DNA of 64,000 bases from an uncultured Acetatifactor sp. (GTDB lineage: Bacteria; Bacillota; Clostridia; Lachnospirales; Lachnospiraceae), in contig CAJTLR010000012.1 of NCBI GenBank assembly GCA_910577185.1, positions 1 to 64,000 on the forward strand, read 5' to 3'. The position numbers and the translations under genes are program-made. Within the stretch, counting starts at the first letter, position 1; each line of letters begins with the position of its first letter. Below are positions 50,856 through 60,009 of the stretch, piece after piece. The notes beneath the pieces are model-generated. The model made no database searches, was not told where the DNA came from, and worked only from the letters and a program-made list of their open reading frames with translations.

Positions 50856-50962
50856 TCATACCTCCATTTCCTGTTGCCGTAATTTTGTCGTTAATGTAAC
50901 ATTGTCCTTTCCGGCCCACTTTACAGAGCCTGATTTTTATGAAAAATAAGCGGAAAAAGAAT

Positions 50963-51015
50963 AAAGACAAATCGCGGAATCCCTTGATTTTACAGGGGTT
51001 CTCCGATTTGTCTTT
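50963..51015. terminator. Long hairpin at the right edge of the element
   Basis: AAAGACAAATCG (50963-50974) pairs perfectly with CGATTTGTCTTT (51004-51015), with an inner GAATCCC/GGGGTTC partial stem. The minus strand continues ATTCTTTTTCC, so it terminates the gene at 51017; the plus strand continues with ATTAT. It marks the change from ICE genes to flank-like genes and could lie at or near an attachment site, but no matching repeat at the other side can be seen. Confidence 0.65.
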
Positions 51016-51016
51016 A

Positions 51017-51700
51017 TTATACTGTATGGGCATTTTCTGTTCTGTCATAAATACGTGCCTGCAGTTCACTCATAATCTCTTTGTTGGAACGATACCCTTC
51101 CAATGCCCTGGAATTGTGCTCATAATACTTATCAACCAATCCCTGAAAACGTTCCTGCATATGCTCCGGCAGATACTTATTCGCAAACTGTCTCAGAGCC
51201 GCTGTTGAAGATTCCAGCTCAAATCGCGCCGCATAAGAAGAGAGTTCCTGCAATTGGTCATCACTTTCCACTCTTAAGTTACCACACAAATTGTTCATTC
51301 CGTACGTAATATTTGCAAGAAGTGTCTCTGTCTCTAAAACTTCTTCATCACTTAAATTATCATAATAGCCCATATTTGACAGTGCTTTGCTGATCGTTGC
51401 GAACTGCGTGCCAATCCTGTCGAACGGATTCTGCATCTGCAAAGGATCATTTTCCTGCTGGAAACGTAACTGTTGCGCACGCTCCGCTGCCTTTCTCTCA
51501 GCCAACCCTGCTGCGAATTCTTCAGATTCCGGTGACATTGTAAGCGTAACTCCCGTTAACTGTTCCCTCACTTCCCCCGCACTTTTCACATCTTCGAAAG
51601 AATTGTCCGGCGACTTATACTCGGCACGATTTTTCTTCTGTACTCTGTCCCAATAGGCTCCGCCCGTTCCTGCCGCAAGATAATTAATTCCCATTTCCAT
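51017..51700 (-). CDS. Hypothetical protein (227 aa)
   Basis: The protein starts MEMGINYLAAGTGGAYWDRV and is soluble, acidic and mostly helical, with ERAQQLRFQQENDPLQMQNP in the middle and conserved-looking LSSYAARFELESSTAALRQF later. There is no signal peptide or membrane segment. I do not recognise the family. The stop is followed within 2 bases by the long hairpin. The codon use and lack of ICE tail motifs suggest it belongs to the chromosome; this is inference. Confidence 0.6.
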   Translation of the reverse strand: MEMGINYLAAGTGGAYWDRVQKKNRAEYKSPDNSFEDVKSAGEVREQLTGVTLTMSPESEEFAAGLAERKAAERAQQLRFQQENDPLQMQNPFDRIGTQFATISKALSNMGYYDNLSDEEVLETETLLANITYGMNNLCGNLRVESDDQLQELSSYAARFELESSTAALRQFANKYLPEHMQERFQGLVDKYYEHNSRALEGYRSNKEIMSELQARIYDRTENAHTV

Positions 51701-51817
51701 AGCAAAATCCCCCTTTTCGGTTTTAAATCAGCACACTGTTCATTTTCATATTTATATTTGATACGCCAAATGATAAAAATAATCTACGCCTTATGCTATA
51801 CCATGGATTAACATAGT

Positions 51818-51864
51818 ATAAGATGCAGATATGACTATTTTTTATAGTCATATCTGCATCTTAT
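51818..51864. repeat. Perfect 21-base inverted repeat with T5 loop
   Basis: Arms 51818-51838 and 51844-51864 are perfect reverse complements (core AGATGCAGATATGACTAT) around a TTTTT loop. No T-run follows on either strand, so it is not a normal terminator. It lies upstream of the 227-residue gene and about 90 bases past the end of the M56 gene. It could be a regulator target, an RNA stem or the remnant of a small mobile repeat. Confidence 0.8.
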
Positions 51865-51956
51865 CATCCTCCCTTTCTTCTGTCAACATGAATTGCAGAA
51901 TAGCAGACTACTAAACAGCTTCATCCCCACTCACCTGAAAACAGATCAAATCCTGA

Positions 51957-53352
51957 TCAATGTGAGCATAGATCGAAATTTGCCACAAACAATCTGTTTC
52001 CCATTATCACATCCCTGCACTTACTGCATCTTTCTGCGTAAAATGCAGTAAGTGTACAACCCTCATCCAGGCGGCAGGCTGAGCATGATGTAAGTTTAGT
52101 ATGCATGCTTCTTATACCGGAGACATAAGTATGGCTGCAGCTGCTATACTTATTCTCATTTGTAATATCATTTACCGGAAAAATATTCCCGTCTATATCC
52201 GTAAACTGCTCTTCATATCTGACTTGAATCTGCCTTAATATATACCCACGATCCTTTTTCAGTTCTTCCTCGCTGGCGTCGTCCGGAACAAACTGAATGG
52301 ATCCCCCATTCAATTCCATTTTGATTATTTCTTCCGATACCGCTTCTCTCTGTGTCATCGTATGGACCTTCGGGTATGCCAGAACTGTTACTGAATTGAT
52401 CATCGTCAATACTATTACAAGCAGCATGGCTGCCACGCTATTCCATTTCTTCATCCGCATTGCGTTTTCCATCCTTTCCTCTATTCTTCTTGCCTCTTTT
52501 CCCAGTTCAAACCCCAATCCCCAGCGGGGGGTTCTCTGGTTTTCTTTTATTCTTTTTTACTTTTTCTGCTTCTATGACCACAAGGCGCAGATAGTCTTTC
52601 TTCTCTTCCGTTGTCTTTCCCCACAGAACTACTTCGTCACAAGAGCATTCGCACAGCCGTTCAAAAGCATGGTAAAGATACCACACAGCCGGATTCCACC
52701 AGTGCAGGATCGTCGCCAGACGCAGCAGCATCTTCCAGAAAATATCCCCTCTCCTGACATGGACCATTTCATGCTGCAGTGCATACTCTTCCTGCTTTTT
52801 TCCCTCTTTCAGCGTACATAGAATAAACGGTCGAAACAACCCGAATGTCACATCCTGTCCATCAGGCACATCCCGATATACCGTGACTTTCTGCTGTATA
52901 TGGCAAAATCTGCCGCCTCTCCTGATCCCCCATGTTTCTGCAGATACCTTTGCCTCATCCATGCAATTTACAAGTCTCTTTCCACTCCTGTAATGGGCAA
53001 TCAGCTCTGCCAGAAAAACAAACGCAGCTCCCAGGATCCATATGGCGGCTGCCATATATTGTATTTTCATATAAGAATTGATATACACATCCCCATTTGC
53101 GCGGATCATATAATAAGACCAACGGGGTGAAAAGTCAAACACATGTCGGGACACGGCACATGTTATACTCATCAGCATTCGGCTGTACCGTTCTCCGAGT
53201 TCAGGCAATGGTATAAGGTAATATAGAATCGCTGCTTTGGCCAGAAGATATGCTGATCTGGCACTGACTTTATGCTTCCGACATTCTCTTATCAATGCAC
53301 AGATGCCTGTCATGGCTGTCCCGGACAAAGACATTCCCATCAGATATCCCAT
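51957..53352 (-). pseudogene. BlaR1-like M56 metalloprotease sensor, split by a one-base frameshift
   Basis: The frame from 53352 encodes membrane segments and the M56 zinc-protease motif HEMVH (H194, E195, H198) with CECSCDE downstream, then runs out at 52507. The next frame (to 51957) begins LGFELGKEARRIEERMENAM, the natural continuation, then a membrane segment and an outer domain with seven cysteines (SACRLDEGC, RCSKC, LCSH). Removing one base from the six-G run at 52526-52531 joins them into about 464 residues. The outer domain is not the penicillin-binding fold of classical BlaR1. The partner repressor BlaI is encoded just upstream. The lesion could be a mutation, phase variation or a sequencing error. 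Confidence 0.8.
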
Positions 53353-53361
53353 CGTCTCTCC

Positions 53362-53724
53362 TTACTTGTTTTCCAGAATTTTGAGCAACGCCTGCGCTTC
53401 CTCTTCGTCGATCCCATTCTTTTCGGTAAAAGCAGCCACGAAATTACTCAACTTACCGCCATACATGTGACCAATCTCTTCTTTCATCCGCATCAGATTG
53501 TACTCCTCCCTGCCATATACGGCTTTGACCATCCTTCTTTCCCTTACGACCAATCCCTTTTCTTCCAGGTTCGCCAGAAAAGTATTGAGCGTCTGCCGCT
53601 TCCACTCCTTTCCGTCTTCCTCAAAAAGTGTCAACAACTGAGACTGTCTGATGCTTTCCTTCTGGTCCCAAAGCTTTTCCATCACTTCTCGTTCCGCATT
53701 GGTAATACTGAAAATGCTTTTCAT
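53362..53724 (-). CDS. blaI: BlaI/MecI family transcriptional repressor
   Basis: From the ATG at 53724 (AAGGAGAAG site) the protein has 120 residues. ISITNAEREVMEKLWDQKES and LLTLFEEDGKEWKRQTLNTF, then LANLEEKGLVVRERRMVKAV are the winged-helix blocks of BlaI/MecI. It normally represses its own operon and targets until cleaved through the BlaR1/M56 partner, encoded 9 bases downstream. A palindrome over the promoter is a plausible operator. No beta-lactamase gene is nearby, so the regulated function is unknown. Confidence 0.9.
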   Translation of the reverse strand: MKSIFSITNAEREVMEKLWDQKESIRQSQLLTLFEEDGKEWKRQTLNTFLANLEEKGLVVRERRMVKAVYGREEYNLMRMKEEIGHMYGGKLSNFVAAFTEKNGIDEEEAQALLKILENK

Positions 53725-53746
53725 TTGCACTTCTCCTTTTTTTGAT

Positions 53747-53799
53747 TGACTATTTATATTAGTCATTATAAATATATAATGCTGTCACGATGCTGTCAA
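53747..53799 (-). promoter_or_regulatory. blaI promoter with BlaI-type operator
   Basis: On the minus strand a consensus TTGACA (53794-53799) is followed after 17 bases by TATATT (53771-53776). The inverted repeat TGACTA-TTTATAT-TAGTCA (53747-53765) lies just downstream over the expected transcription start, the place where a BlaI-type repressor would bind. Confidence 0.7.
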
Positions 53800-53959
53800 T
53801 TGCAGATTGCATCATTTTAGATTTCAGCCTGTCCGGCTTCTGTATTTATGATTGCGGCTTTCAGGCAAATACTTTAATATTATACTGAACGTCAGATAAA
53901 TCTGCCGTGAATATAACAGTGAAGTATCCTGAAAATAGTCTGACATAACGGAGGAAACA

Positions 53960-55210
53960 ATGACTGACATTTACTTTAGAACAGATGGAAACAGTGAGAT
54001 CGCAACCGGACACCTTGTAAGGTGTCTCGCCATCGCGCGCGCCTGCGTGAAGATGGGCGCAGATGTTAAATTTATCGTATCCGACGAAGAAAGTCTTACT
54101 CTCCTGGAAGAGCGCTTTGCCACTCACAGGGAATTTGCAGCCTTCTGTCTGAAACGCAGCTATCTGGAACTGAACTCGGAAATACCCGCCCTGCTCTCCT
54201 GCCTTGCCTCGGACATGCCCGCAGAGAACGACCGTCCTGCCGGGGACGGCTCCCACGCCTCCCACAGCAGACCATGGCTTTTCATAGATTCCTATTCTGC
54301 CACTACTTCCTATTTTATAGCCCTTCGGCACTATTTCAAAACGGCTTATTTAGACGATCTGCGATGCTTTGACTGCGCCGTTGACCTGGTGGTCAACTAT
54401 GATACCAGCGAGGACTGCGCCGCCTACGCCAACGCCGGCCGCAAGCTGCTGGGGATACAGTATACACCACTTCGGGAACAGTTCCTCTCGCCCGCCTGTC
54501 AAGTCCGCCGCAAAGCCGAACATGTGCTGCTGTCGACAGGCGGCACCGATCCTTATCGCGTGGCAGAGGGGCTGCTGCAGATAGTCTACGACAATCTGAC
54601 TGACGGCCTCTGCGCTCCGCCGCAGAATACCGATCACCGCACTGTACAGGATATGTCCTTATCGGATGTATCTTCACAGCAGCTGTCCACGCAGGACAGG
54701 TCCGTGCTGCAATCCATGCACTATCATGTCCTGACCAGCAGGGCAAACACACGATATGAGGCTTTGACTGCCCTTGCGCAGACCCATCCTTTTCTCCACA
54801 TTCATACCAATGTAAGTAATGTAGCGGCTTTGATGGCCTCCTGCGATCTGGCCGTCTCCGCCGGCGGCACTACCCTGTGCGAGCTATGCGCTGTCGGCAT
54901 CCCCACTGTCAGTTATCTTATGGCCGAGAACCAGCGCGTCGCCGTAGAAACTTACGCAAAGGAAAGCCTGATCCCCTGCGCCGGCGACATCCGTCCCCTG
55001 GCTGCTGCCGGTCATACTGGACAGCCAGCCGATGCATCCGCAGCTTCTGCCTGCCCATCCACCCTGCGTCATATCATTGCTTTTCTTATCAGGATGGCAA
55101 ACGATCACCCGGCCCGCGCTGCTGTCTCCGCCGCTATGAGAAATTACCTGGACGGTACCGGCGCCCGCCAGATCGCAGAAGCCCTTATGGCCGAGCACCC
55201 TTGTCCATAG
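53960..55210 (+). CDS. pseG: Pseudaminic acid pathway UDP-sugar hydrolase PseG
   Basis: The 416-residue protein removes UDP from UDP-2,4-diacetamido-2,4,6-trideoxy-L-altrose. The start FRTDGNSEIATGHLVRCLAI carries the catalytic GH (H18) of PseG, and SAGGTTLCELCAVGIPTVSY is the nucleotide-binding block of the C-terminal Rossmann domain. GTDPYRVAEGLLQI lies at the domain junction. It is longer than usual PseG (about 340-360), with extra low-complexity stretches near residues 90-110 and 205-250. The CDS has a CGGAGGAAA site and is convergent with the pseB-pseC strand. Flagellin or surface glycan modification is the usual role. Confidence 0.87.
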   Translation: MTDIYFRTDGNSEIATGHLVRCLAIARACVKMGADVKFIVSDEESLTLLEERFATHREFAAFCLKRSYLELNSEIPALLSCLASDMPAENDRPAGDGSHASHSRPWLFIDSYSATTSYFIALRHYFKTAYLDDLRCFDCAVDLVVNYDTSEDCAAYANAGRKLLGIQYTPLREQFLSPACQVRRKAEHVLLSTGGTDPYRVAEGLLQIVYDNLTDGLCAPPQNTDHRTVQDMSLSDVSSQQLSTQDRSVLQSMHYHVLTSRANTRYEALTALAQTHPFLHIHTNVSNVAALMASCDLAVSAGGTTLCELCAVGIPTVSYLMAENQRVAVETYAKESLIPCAGDIRPLAAAGHTGQPADASAASACPSTLRHIIAFLIRMANDHPARAAVSAAMRNYLDGTGARQIAEALMAEHPCP

Positions 55211-55223
55211 TACAACGCTGTTT

Positions 55224-57467
55224 TCATTCTCCGGCTGCCGGCACATGCTGCTGCCGGTTTCTGCGCCGGCTCCACAGCCACCATCCGATGGCCATAACCG
55301 TCAACGCAGAAACCACGTTGGCAGCCATAAAGAGCGGCACTCTTCCGTAACGTACATATACCGTATGCCGTACACCGTCTCCCTCGGCCGCAATCCTGAT
55401 CCTGCCGCCCTCTCCGCGGGTGATCTCCAGCCGGCTTTTATTCTCATCATATGCCCGATAACCCAGATAGTTCTGGATCGGCAGTTCGATATAGCAGTTA
55501 TCTTCTACCGCAGTATAAGCAACTGCCGCTTTGGTCCCTCTTTTCTCATAATTATGTACTGTCACACCGTAGGGATCGGAGACGATCACATCCGTGACCA
55601 GTCTGTCGTCTGAAACCCCGTTTAGACGCCATTCATGCGGATAAAACAAACCTATATTGGCTGCCATCTTGCTCTCGTGCCCTTTGGAGGCCACCGCTTC
55701 CACGCTTTCATAAGGCATATGACTGTTATCCGTAGGCACAGACAGGATCACCAACAGATTCAGGCCCACCAGAAGCGTAAAAATATGATTCCGGTAGGGC
55801 CGCAGCAGCTCTGATCTGGCCAGGCCGATCACGCCCACGAACATAAAACAGGCCGATGCCGGTCCCAAGAAGCGCCATGGAAACTGTATCATTGTCACAA
55901 TACTCTCGAACAGATCGTTGGCAAGCAGCGTACGGTTAGGGAAATATCCGGTGATCATATAGGTAAAGACGCATCCCGACACCAGTAAATACAACATATA
56001 GTTGTCCATGTCCGACCTTTTCTCCCGGCTTTCACACAAAAGCCGTATCACACCGATCCCAACGCATCCAAACAGCGCAAGCCCCAACGAGAAATATTGC
56101 TTATGATACAGACTGATACTTTGTGTCAGATTAGAGGGATTGATGGACTGTTCAAAGTAACCGCTCCATCGGAGCACTTCCGTACTCAGATCACCCTTGA
56201 AATAATAGAGCAGAAAGGGAACCAGATACCAGAGATTTAAGAGCAGCGTCATTCCCACTGCCCTGCCGATCTCGATATATCTTTTTTCCTTTATGATGCG
56301 TGTACACCACACAAGTGCAGTAATCACGCAGAATGCGGCTGCAAACGCCACACTTAATATATGACTCTGCAGCATGCCGCTGATACCAAGCACCAGATAA
56401 TACCAACGCTTCCGGTCTCCAAAGATCACATGATACAAACCCGCGATCACAAACGGCCAGAAGATCAGGGACAGGGTTTCTCCCAGATCTCCTCTGGAAA
56501 AGATATTCGTAAAACGGTACGGCATAAGCGTATACAGCACCACTGACAGCAACACGCTTCGTCTGGATCTGCACATGGACTTCACTGCCACGTAGGCACA
56601 GACTCCGGAAGACAAATTAGCCAAAAATATCAGTACTTTATAAGACAGCGCAAGCGAAACACGAAAGATTCTTAAACATGCCCCGATATAGAGAAACAGG
56701 TATGGATACATGGCATTCAAATAACCATTCCCCCGCAGCCCGTCCGGCAGAATATTCACCGGAATCTGTCCGTCCAGAATACCATCCTTCAAACCTTCCA
56801 GGCGCGCCAGATGATAGCAAAGATCATCACCATTATAGAGCAGGGTCTGCATCATGGGTGTCGTCGCCAGAAGCGCAACCCCTAAAATAATGCTGTAATC
56901 TACGACCTGCTCTCTGGTAAGCCGACGACCCTCCTTCTGCAAATACCACCATATAAACAGGCTTCCCAGAAGAAAGAGGACCATAAAAAAATAGGTATCC
57001 GAATAAAACACAGTATGCGGCACAAGTTCCAGCTTCTGTATCACCAGTTCTCCTTTGCCGCTGTAATTAATCTTAAACTGCAGCTGTTTAGCATCCTTCG
57101 ACAGGGTAAAGTCGGCTGTCAATTCCTTTTTAGACGGGTCGATCGTCCACCCCGCTATTTTTTTCCCCTGTTCCCACAATTCCAATGCAGAATCTGCAGA
57201 ATCTGCTCGATAACGAAGATTTACCGTATAACTGCCTTTATTGATCACGTACTGCAACGTATTGGCCACCGTACCGTGCCTGGCCACCGCATCCCGGAGT
57301 ATCAACGCATATTCTGAATCGATCACACCCACCGTATGCTGCATCTCGGACCCCTTATAGACCAACGGACTGTGCCCCTCATTCCCCAGCCAGATCAACA
57401 ACGTAATAATACACACCGTCACAATGTAGACTATTTTATTCTTCCATGATAATTCTCTCGTCTGCAT
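55224..57467 (-). CDS. Large polytopic membrane protein, GT-C glycosyltransferase-like
   Basis: From the ATG at 57467 (AAGAGGAA site; two ATGs up to 16 codons upstream are possible) the product has 747 residues. One N-terminal membrane segment, an extracytoplasmic beta-type domain (about 40-150), then about ten membrane segments and a C-terminal outer domain. NGDDLCYHLARLEGLKDGIL after the second membrane segment has an acidic pair in the place where GT-C enzymes carry their catalytic acid. Such enzymes use lipid-linked sugars. It follows a GT2 gene and belongs to the pse gene group, so it may build or attach the surface glycan. Substrate not known. Confidence 0.72.
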   Translation of the reverse strand: MQTRELSWKNKIVYIVTVCIITLLIWLGNEGHSPLVYKGSEMQHTVGVIDSEYALILRDAVARHGTVANTLQYVINKGSYTVNLRYRADSADSALELWEQGKKIAGWTIDPSKKELTADFTLSKDAKQLQFKINYSGKGELVIQKLELVPHTVFYSDTYFFMVLFLLGSLFIWWYLQKEGRRLTREQVVDYSIILGVALLATTPMMQTLLYNGDDLCYHLARLEGLKDGILDGQIPVNILPDGLRGNGYLNAMYPYLFLYIGACLRIFRVSLALSYKVLIFLANLSSGVCAYVAVKSMCRSRRSVLLSVVLYTLMPYRFTNIFSRGDLGETLSLIFWPFVIAGLYHVIFGDRKRWYYLVLGISGMLQSHILSVAFAAAFCVITALVWCTRIIKEKRYIEIGRAVGMTLLLNLWYLVPFLLYYFKGDLSTEVLRWSGYFEQSINPSNLTQSISLYHKQYFSLGLALFGCVGIGVIRLLCESREKRSDMDNYMLYLLVSGCVFTYMITGYFPNRTLLANDLFESIVTMIQFPWRFLGPASACFMFVGVIGLARSELLRPYRNHIFTLLVGLNLLVILSVPTDNSHMPYESVEAVASKGHESKMAANIGLFYPHEWRLNGVSDDRLVTDVIVSDPYGVTVHNYEKRGTKAAVAYTAVEDNCYIELPIQNYLGYRAYDENKSRLEITRGEGGRIRIAAEGDGVRHTVYVRYGRVPLFMAANVVSALTVMAIGWWLWSRRRNRQQHVPAAGE

Positions 57468-57538
57468 GAATGTTCCTCTTGAAATTCTATAGTTTGGCAG
57501 CATTTCGCCTTTCATTCCCTTATACGCGACCGGCCCTG

Positions 57539-58579
57539 TTAACCCCGCTTTCCTTCCAGCAGCCTTTTTCTCAGTCTGCGATATCCCCACAGGAGCTTAT
57601 AATATACGAGAAATCGAATGGTAGATGCCATCTGCATTCTCACCAGCTTCTTCTCCTCCGCTCCGATGCGCTCCCGGTAGTACCTGTTTTCCTGAAAATC
57701 CGGAAAAGCCGTCCGCATCTCCTGCCCCAGCTTCTTGACAAATCCGTACCGCACCGGCCGCACACCCTGCATATACGTGAAAAGCGTATTCACATAGAAA
57801 AGCGTGGCAAAACTGAATTCCAGTTCCGGCCGGTACTTCTCCAGATACCCGTATTGTACGGCTTCCCGCAGCATGATGCGCCCGGCTTCCATGCGGTCCT
57901 CACATCTGCGCGTTGTGATCGTATGCACTGTGGACGTATCATGCTGATAATAGTAATACAACGGTTCTTCGATATATTCAAAATGACGGGCCCGCAGCAT
58001 CCAGGAATTGGCCAGCGCGTTATCCTCATAAAAAATGCCGGTCGGAAAACGGCTCGGATGGTCGATCACGATCTCCCTGCGGTACACCTTCACCACCAGG
58101 CTGCCGCCGTCCAAAATCAGGGAACGATATTTCTCTTCATTCAGTACCCCGGTCTGCTCCGGCCTGTTATTGTGCACTACCTGCCCCACCTTCATGCTGT
58201 GTTCTCCGGTCATGTGATAATCACAGCCCACCATATCGGCCCCGGTCTCCTCACCCTTTCTGATCAGGCGTTCATAGAAATCCGGCGTGATCCAGTCATC
58301 GCTGTCGATAAATCCGATCCACTCTCCCTGCGCCGCCGCCATACCGATATTCTTGGCCCCGCCCTGCTTCTGGTTTACATCAGAGTGAATGGCGCAAAAC
58401 TTCTCCGGATAACGCTTCTGGTAATCCTGCAGGATCTTCCAGGAATCGTCGGTAGAGCAGTCGTCCACCGCAATGATCTCGTAATCCCCTATCGTCTGCG
58501 CCACAAGGGAGTTCAGGCAGTATTCTAATTTTCCTTCAGCCGCCATATTATAGACCGGCACGATTATTGACAGTTTCAT
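57539..58579 (-). CDS. Glycosyltransferase family 2
   Basis: From the ATG at 58579 the protein has 346 residues. KLSIIVPVYN opens the GT-A fold, EIIAVDDCSTDDSW binds the nucleotide, and GFIDSDDWITPDFYERLIR has the DxD-type metal site. The C-terminal region (VQYGYLEKYRPELEF) is helical. It adds a sugar from a nucleotide donor to a glycan or lipid on the inner face of the membrane. It lies between pseC and the GT-C-like gene and is probably part of the same glycan pathway. Its donor might be the CMP-pseudaminate precursor or another sugar; this cannot be decided. Confidence 0.9.
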   Translation of the reverse strand: MKLSIIVPVYNMAAEGKLEYCLNSLVAQTIGDYEIIAVDDCSTDDSWKILQDYQKRYPEKFCAIHSDVNQKQGGAKNIGMAAAQGEWIGFIDSDDWITPDFYERLIRKGEETGADMVGCDYHMTGEHSMKVGQVVHNNRPEQTGVLNEEKYRSLILDGGSLVVKVYRREIVIDHPSRFPTGIFYEDNALANSWMLRARHFEYIEEPLYYYYQHDTSTVHTITTRRCEDRMEAGRIMLREAVQYGYLEKYRPELEFSFATLFYVNTLFTYMQGVRPVRYGFVKKLGQEMRTAFPDFQENRYYRERIGAEEKKLVRMQMASTIRFLVYYKLLWGYRRLRKRLLEGKRG

Positions 58580-58661
58580 CTGTATCCATCCCCGCTGTTG
58601 CTGTGTGCTGTTATTGCCATGCACTCTACCTGAGAGGCAGATCTGCATAACCTATGACAGA

Positions 58662-59858
58662 TTATTTTTGCTCATAATACAGGGCAATTTTCGTCACCGC
58701 CTCGATCACGCTCTCCACATCCGCATCCGTCATGGCGTAGTACAAGGGCAGTGACAGCATCTCTTCGTACAATTTTTCTGCGTTCGGACACAGACCCTTT
58801 TTATAACCCAGTTTCTCATAGTACGGGAAATAGTAGGTCGGAATGTAGTGCACGTTACAGCATACATTCTCCGCTGCCAGCGCTTTAAAGAACTGCTTCC
58901 TGTCGATGGTCAGCCTCTCCGGCACGATGCGCAGGATATAGAGATGCCTTGTGGTATCCGATTCCGGAATCTCCCTCTGTACAAAAAGCATCGGCAGCCT
59001 GTCAAAGGCTTCGTTATATCTGACTACGATCTCTTTTCTCCTCTGTTTGAAAAGAGGCAGCTTGTCCAGCTGGCTGATGAGCAGCGCCGCCTGTATATCC
59101 GTCATACGATAATTATAGCCCAGCTCCACCTGCTCATAATACCAGGAGCCTTCCGCTTCATGCTCCATCTGCGCTTCTTCCCTCGTGATACCGTGAGCGC
59201 GGTATAAAAGCAGCTTCTTATATAAAGTCTCATCATTGGTCAGCACCGCGCCGCCCTCACCGCCGGTAACAGTCTTCACCGGATGGAAACTGAACGTCGT
59301 CATGTCGGAAATGGAACCGTTGGCTCTGCCCTTATAGGTGGTCCCGATCACATGGGCGCCGTCCTCGATCAGCATGAGTCCATGTTTCCTGCATATCTTC
59401 GACAACCGGTCCAGCTCCACCGACTGCCCGGTGTAGTCCACCGCCACGACCGCCTTCGTTCTCTCAGTGATCGCTGCCTCCACCTTCTCCGGATCGATAT
59501 TATACGTCTCCGGATCAATATCGGCAAAGACCGGTCTGCCGCCGCAGTAAAGAGCACAGTTCGCTGATGCGGCAAATGTAATGGGGGTGGTGATCACCTC
59601 GTCCCCGACTCCCACGCCTGCCGCCATCGCCGCCATATGCAGGGCCGCCGTGCCGTTGCTGCACACCACCGCGTAGCGCGCACCGGTGAGCTGACATAAC
59701 TTCTCTTCCAGCTCCCCGATCTTCGGCCCGCAGGTCAGGTTATCACTTTTTAATACATCCACTACAGCCTGAATATCGGCATCGTCAATATACTGATGTC
59801 CATAATATATTTTCGTCTCTCTGACGGGTGTGCCGCCCTCGATCGCTGGTTTCTTCAT
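58662..59858 (-). CDS. pseC: PLP-dependent UDP-sugar aminotransferase PseC
   Basis: The ATG at 59858 behind AAGGGGA gives 398 residues. The enzyme converts the 4-keto sugar made by PseB to the 4-amino sugar, using glutamate as donor. KPAIEGGTPVRETKIYYGHQ, VVCSNGTAALHMAA, IEDGAHVIGTTYKGR and FSFHPVKTVTGGEGGA are typical, with the PLP lysine at K195. GYNYRMTDIQAALLISQL is the conserved dimer block. It is downstream of pseB, separated by a terminator-like hairpin. Confidence 0.92.
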   Translation of the reverse strand: MKKPAIEGGTPVRETKIYYGHQYIDDADIQAVVDVLKSDNLTCGPKIGELEEKLCQLTGARYAVVCSNGTAALHMAAMAAGVGVGDEVITTPITFAASANCALYCGGRPVFADIDPETYNIDPEKVEAAITERTKAVVAVDYTGQSVELDRLSKICRKHGLMLIEDGAHVIGTTYKGRANGSISDMTTFSFHPVKTVTGGEGGAVLTNDETLYKKLLLYRAHGITREEAQMEHEAEGSWYYEQVELGYNYRMTDIQAALLISQLDKLPLFKQRRKEIVVRYNEAFDRLPMLFVQREIPESDTTRHLYILRIVPERLTIDRKQFFKALAAENVCCNVHYIPTYYFPYYEKLGYKKGLCPNAEKLYEEMLSLPLYYAMTDADVESVIEAVTKIALYYEQK

Positions 59859-59904
59859 TCCCCTTATCTTCCTTTCTTCCGTCCGCCTGCCGGCCACTAA
59901 GGTT

Positions 59905-59934
59905 AAAAAGGACATGCACTTTTCATGCATGCCC
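59905..59934 (-). terminator. Hairpin terminator/attenuator between pseB and pseC
   Basis: On the minus strand GGGCATGCA-TGAAAAG-TGCATGTCC (one mismatch in 9) is followed by TTTTT. It starts about 75 bases after the pseB stop and precedes the pseC ribosome site, so pseC should be expressed at a lower level or under separate control. Confidence 0.65.
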
Positions 59935-60009
59935 TTCTGTTTTCTTCCTGCACGCTCGTTACCCTCCGCAGCCGCACCGCCCGTCGTAACAATTACAAAA
60001 CTGTGCTGT

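Noticed and set aside
51957..52517. Separate 186-aa secreted protein
   Set aside because: Its first 25 residues are the natural continuation of the upstream M56 protein and its start is only an in-frame TTG; a frameshift explains it better.
57470..58528. 352-codon plus-strand open frame antisense to the GT2 gene
   Set aside because: His/Pro/Leu-rich composition is that of an antisense shadow; the minus-strand GT2 protein has all family motifs.
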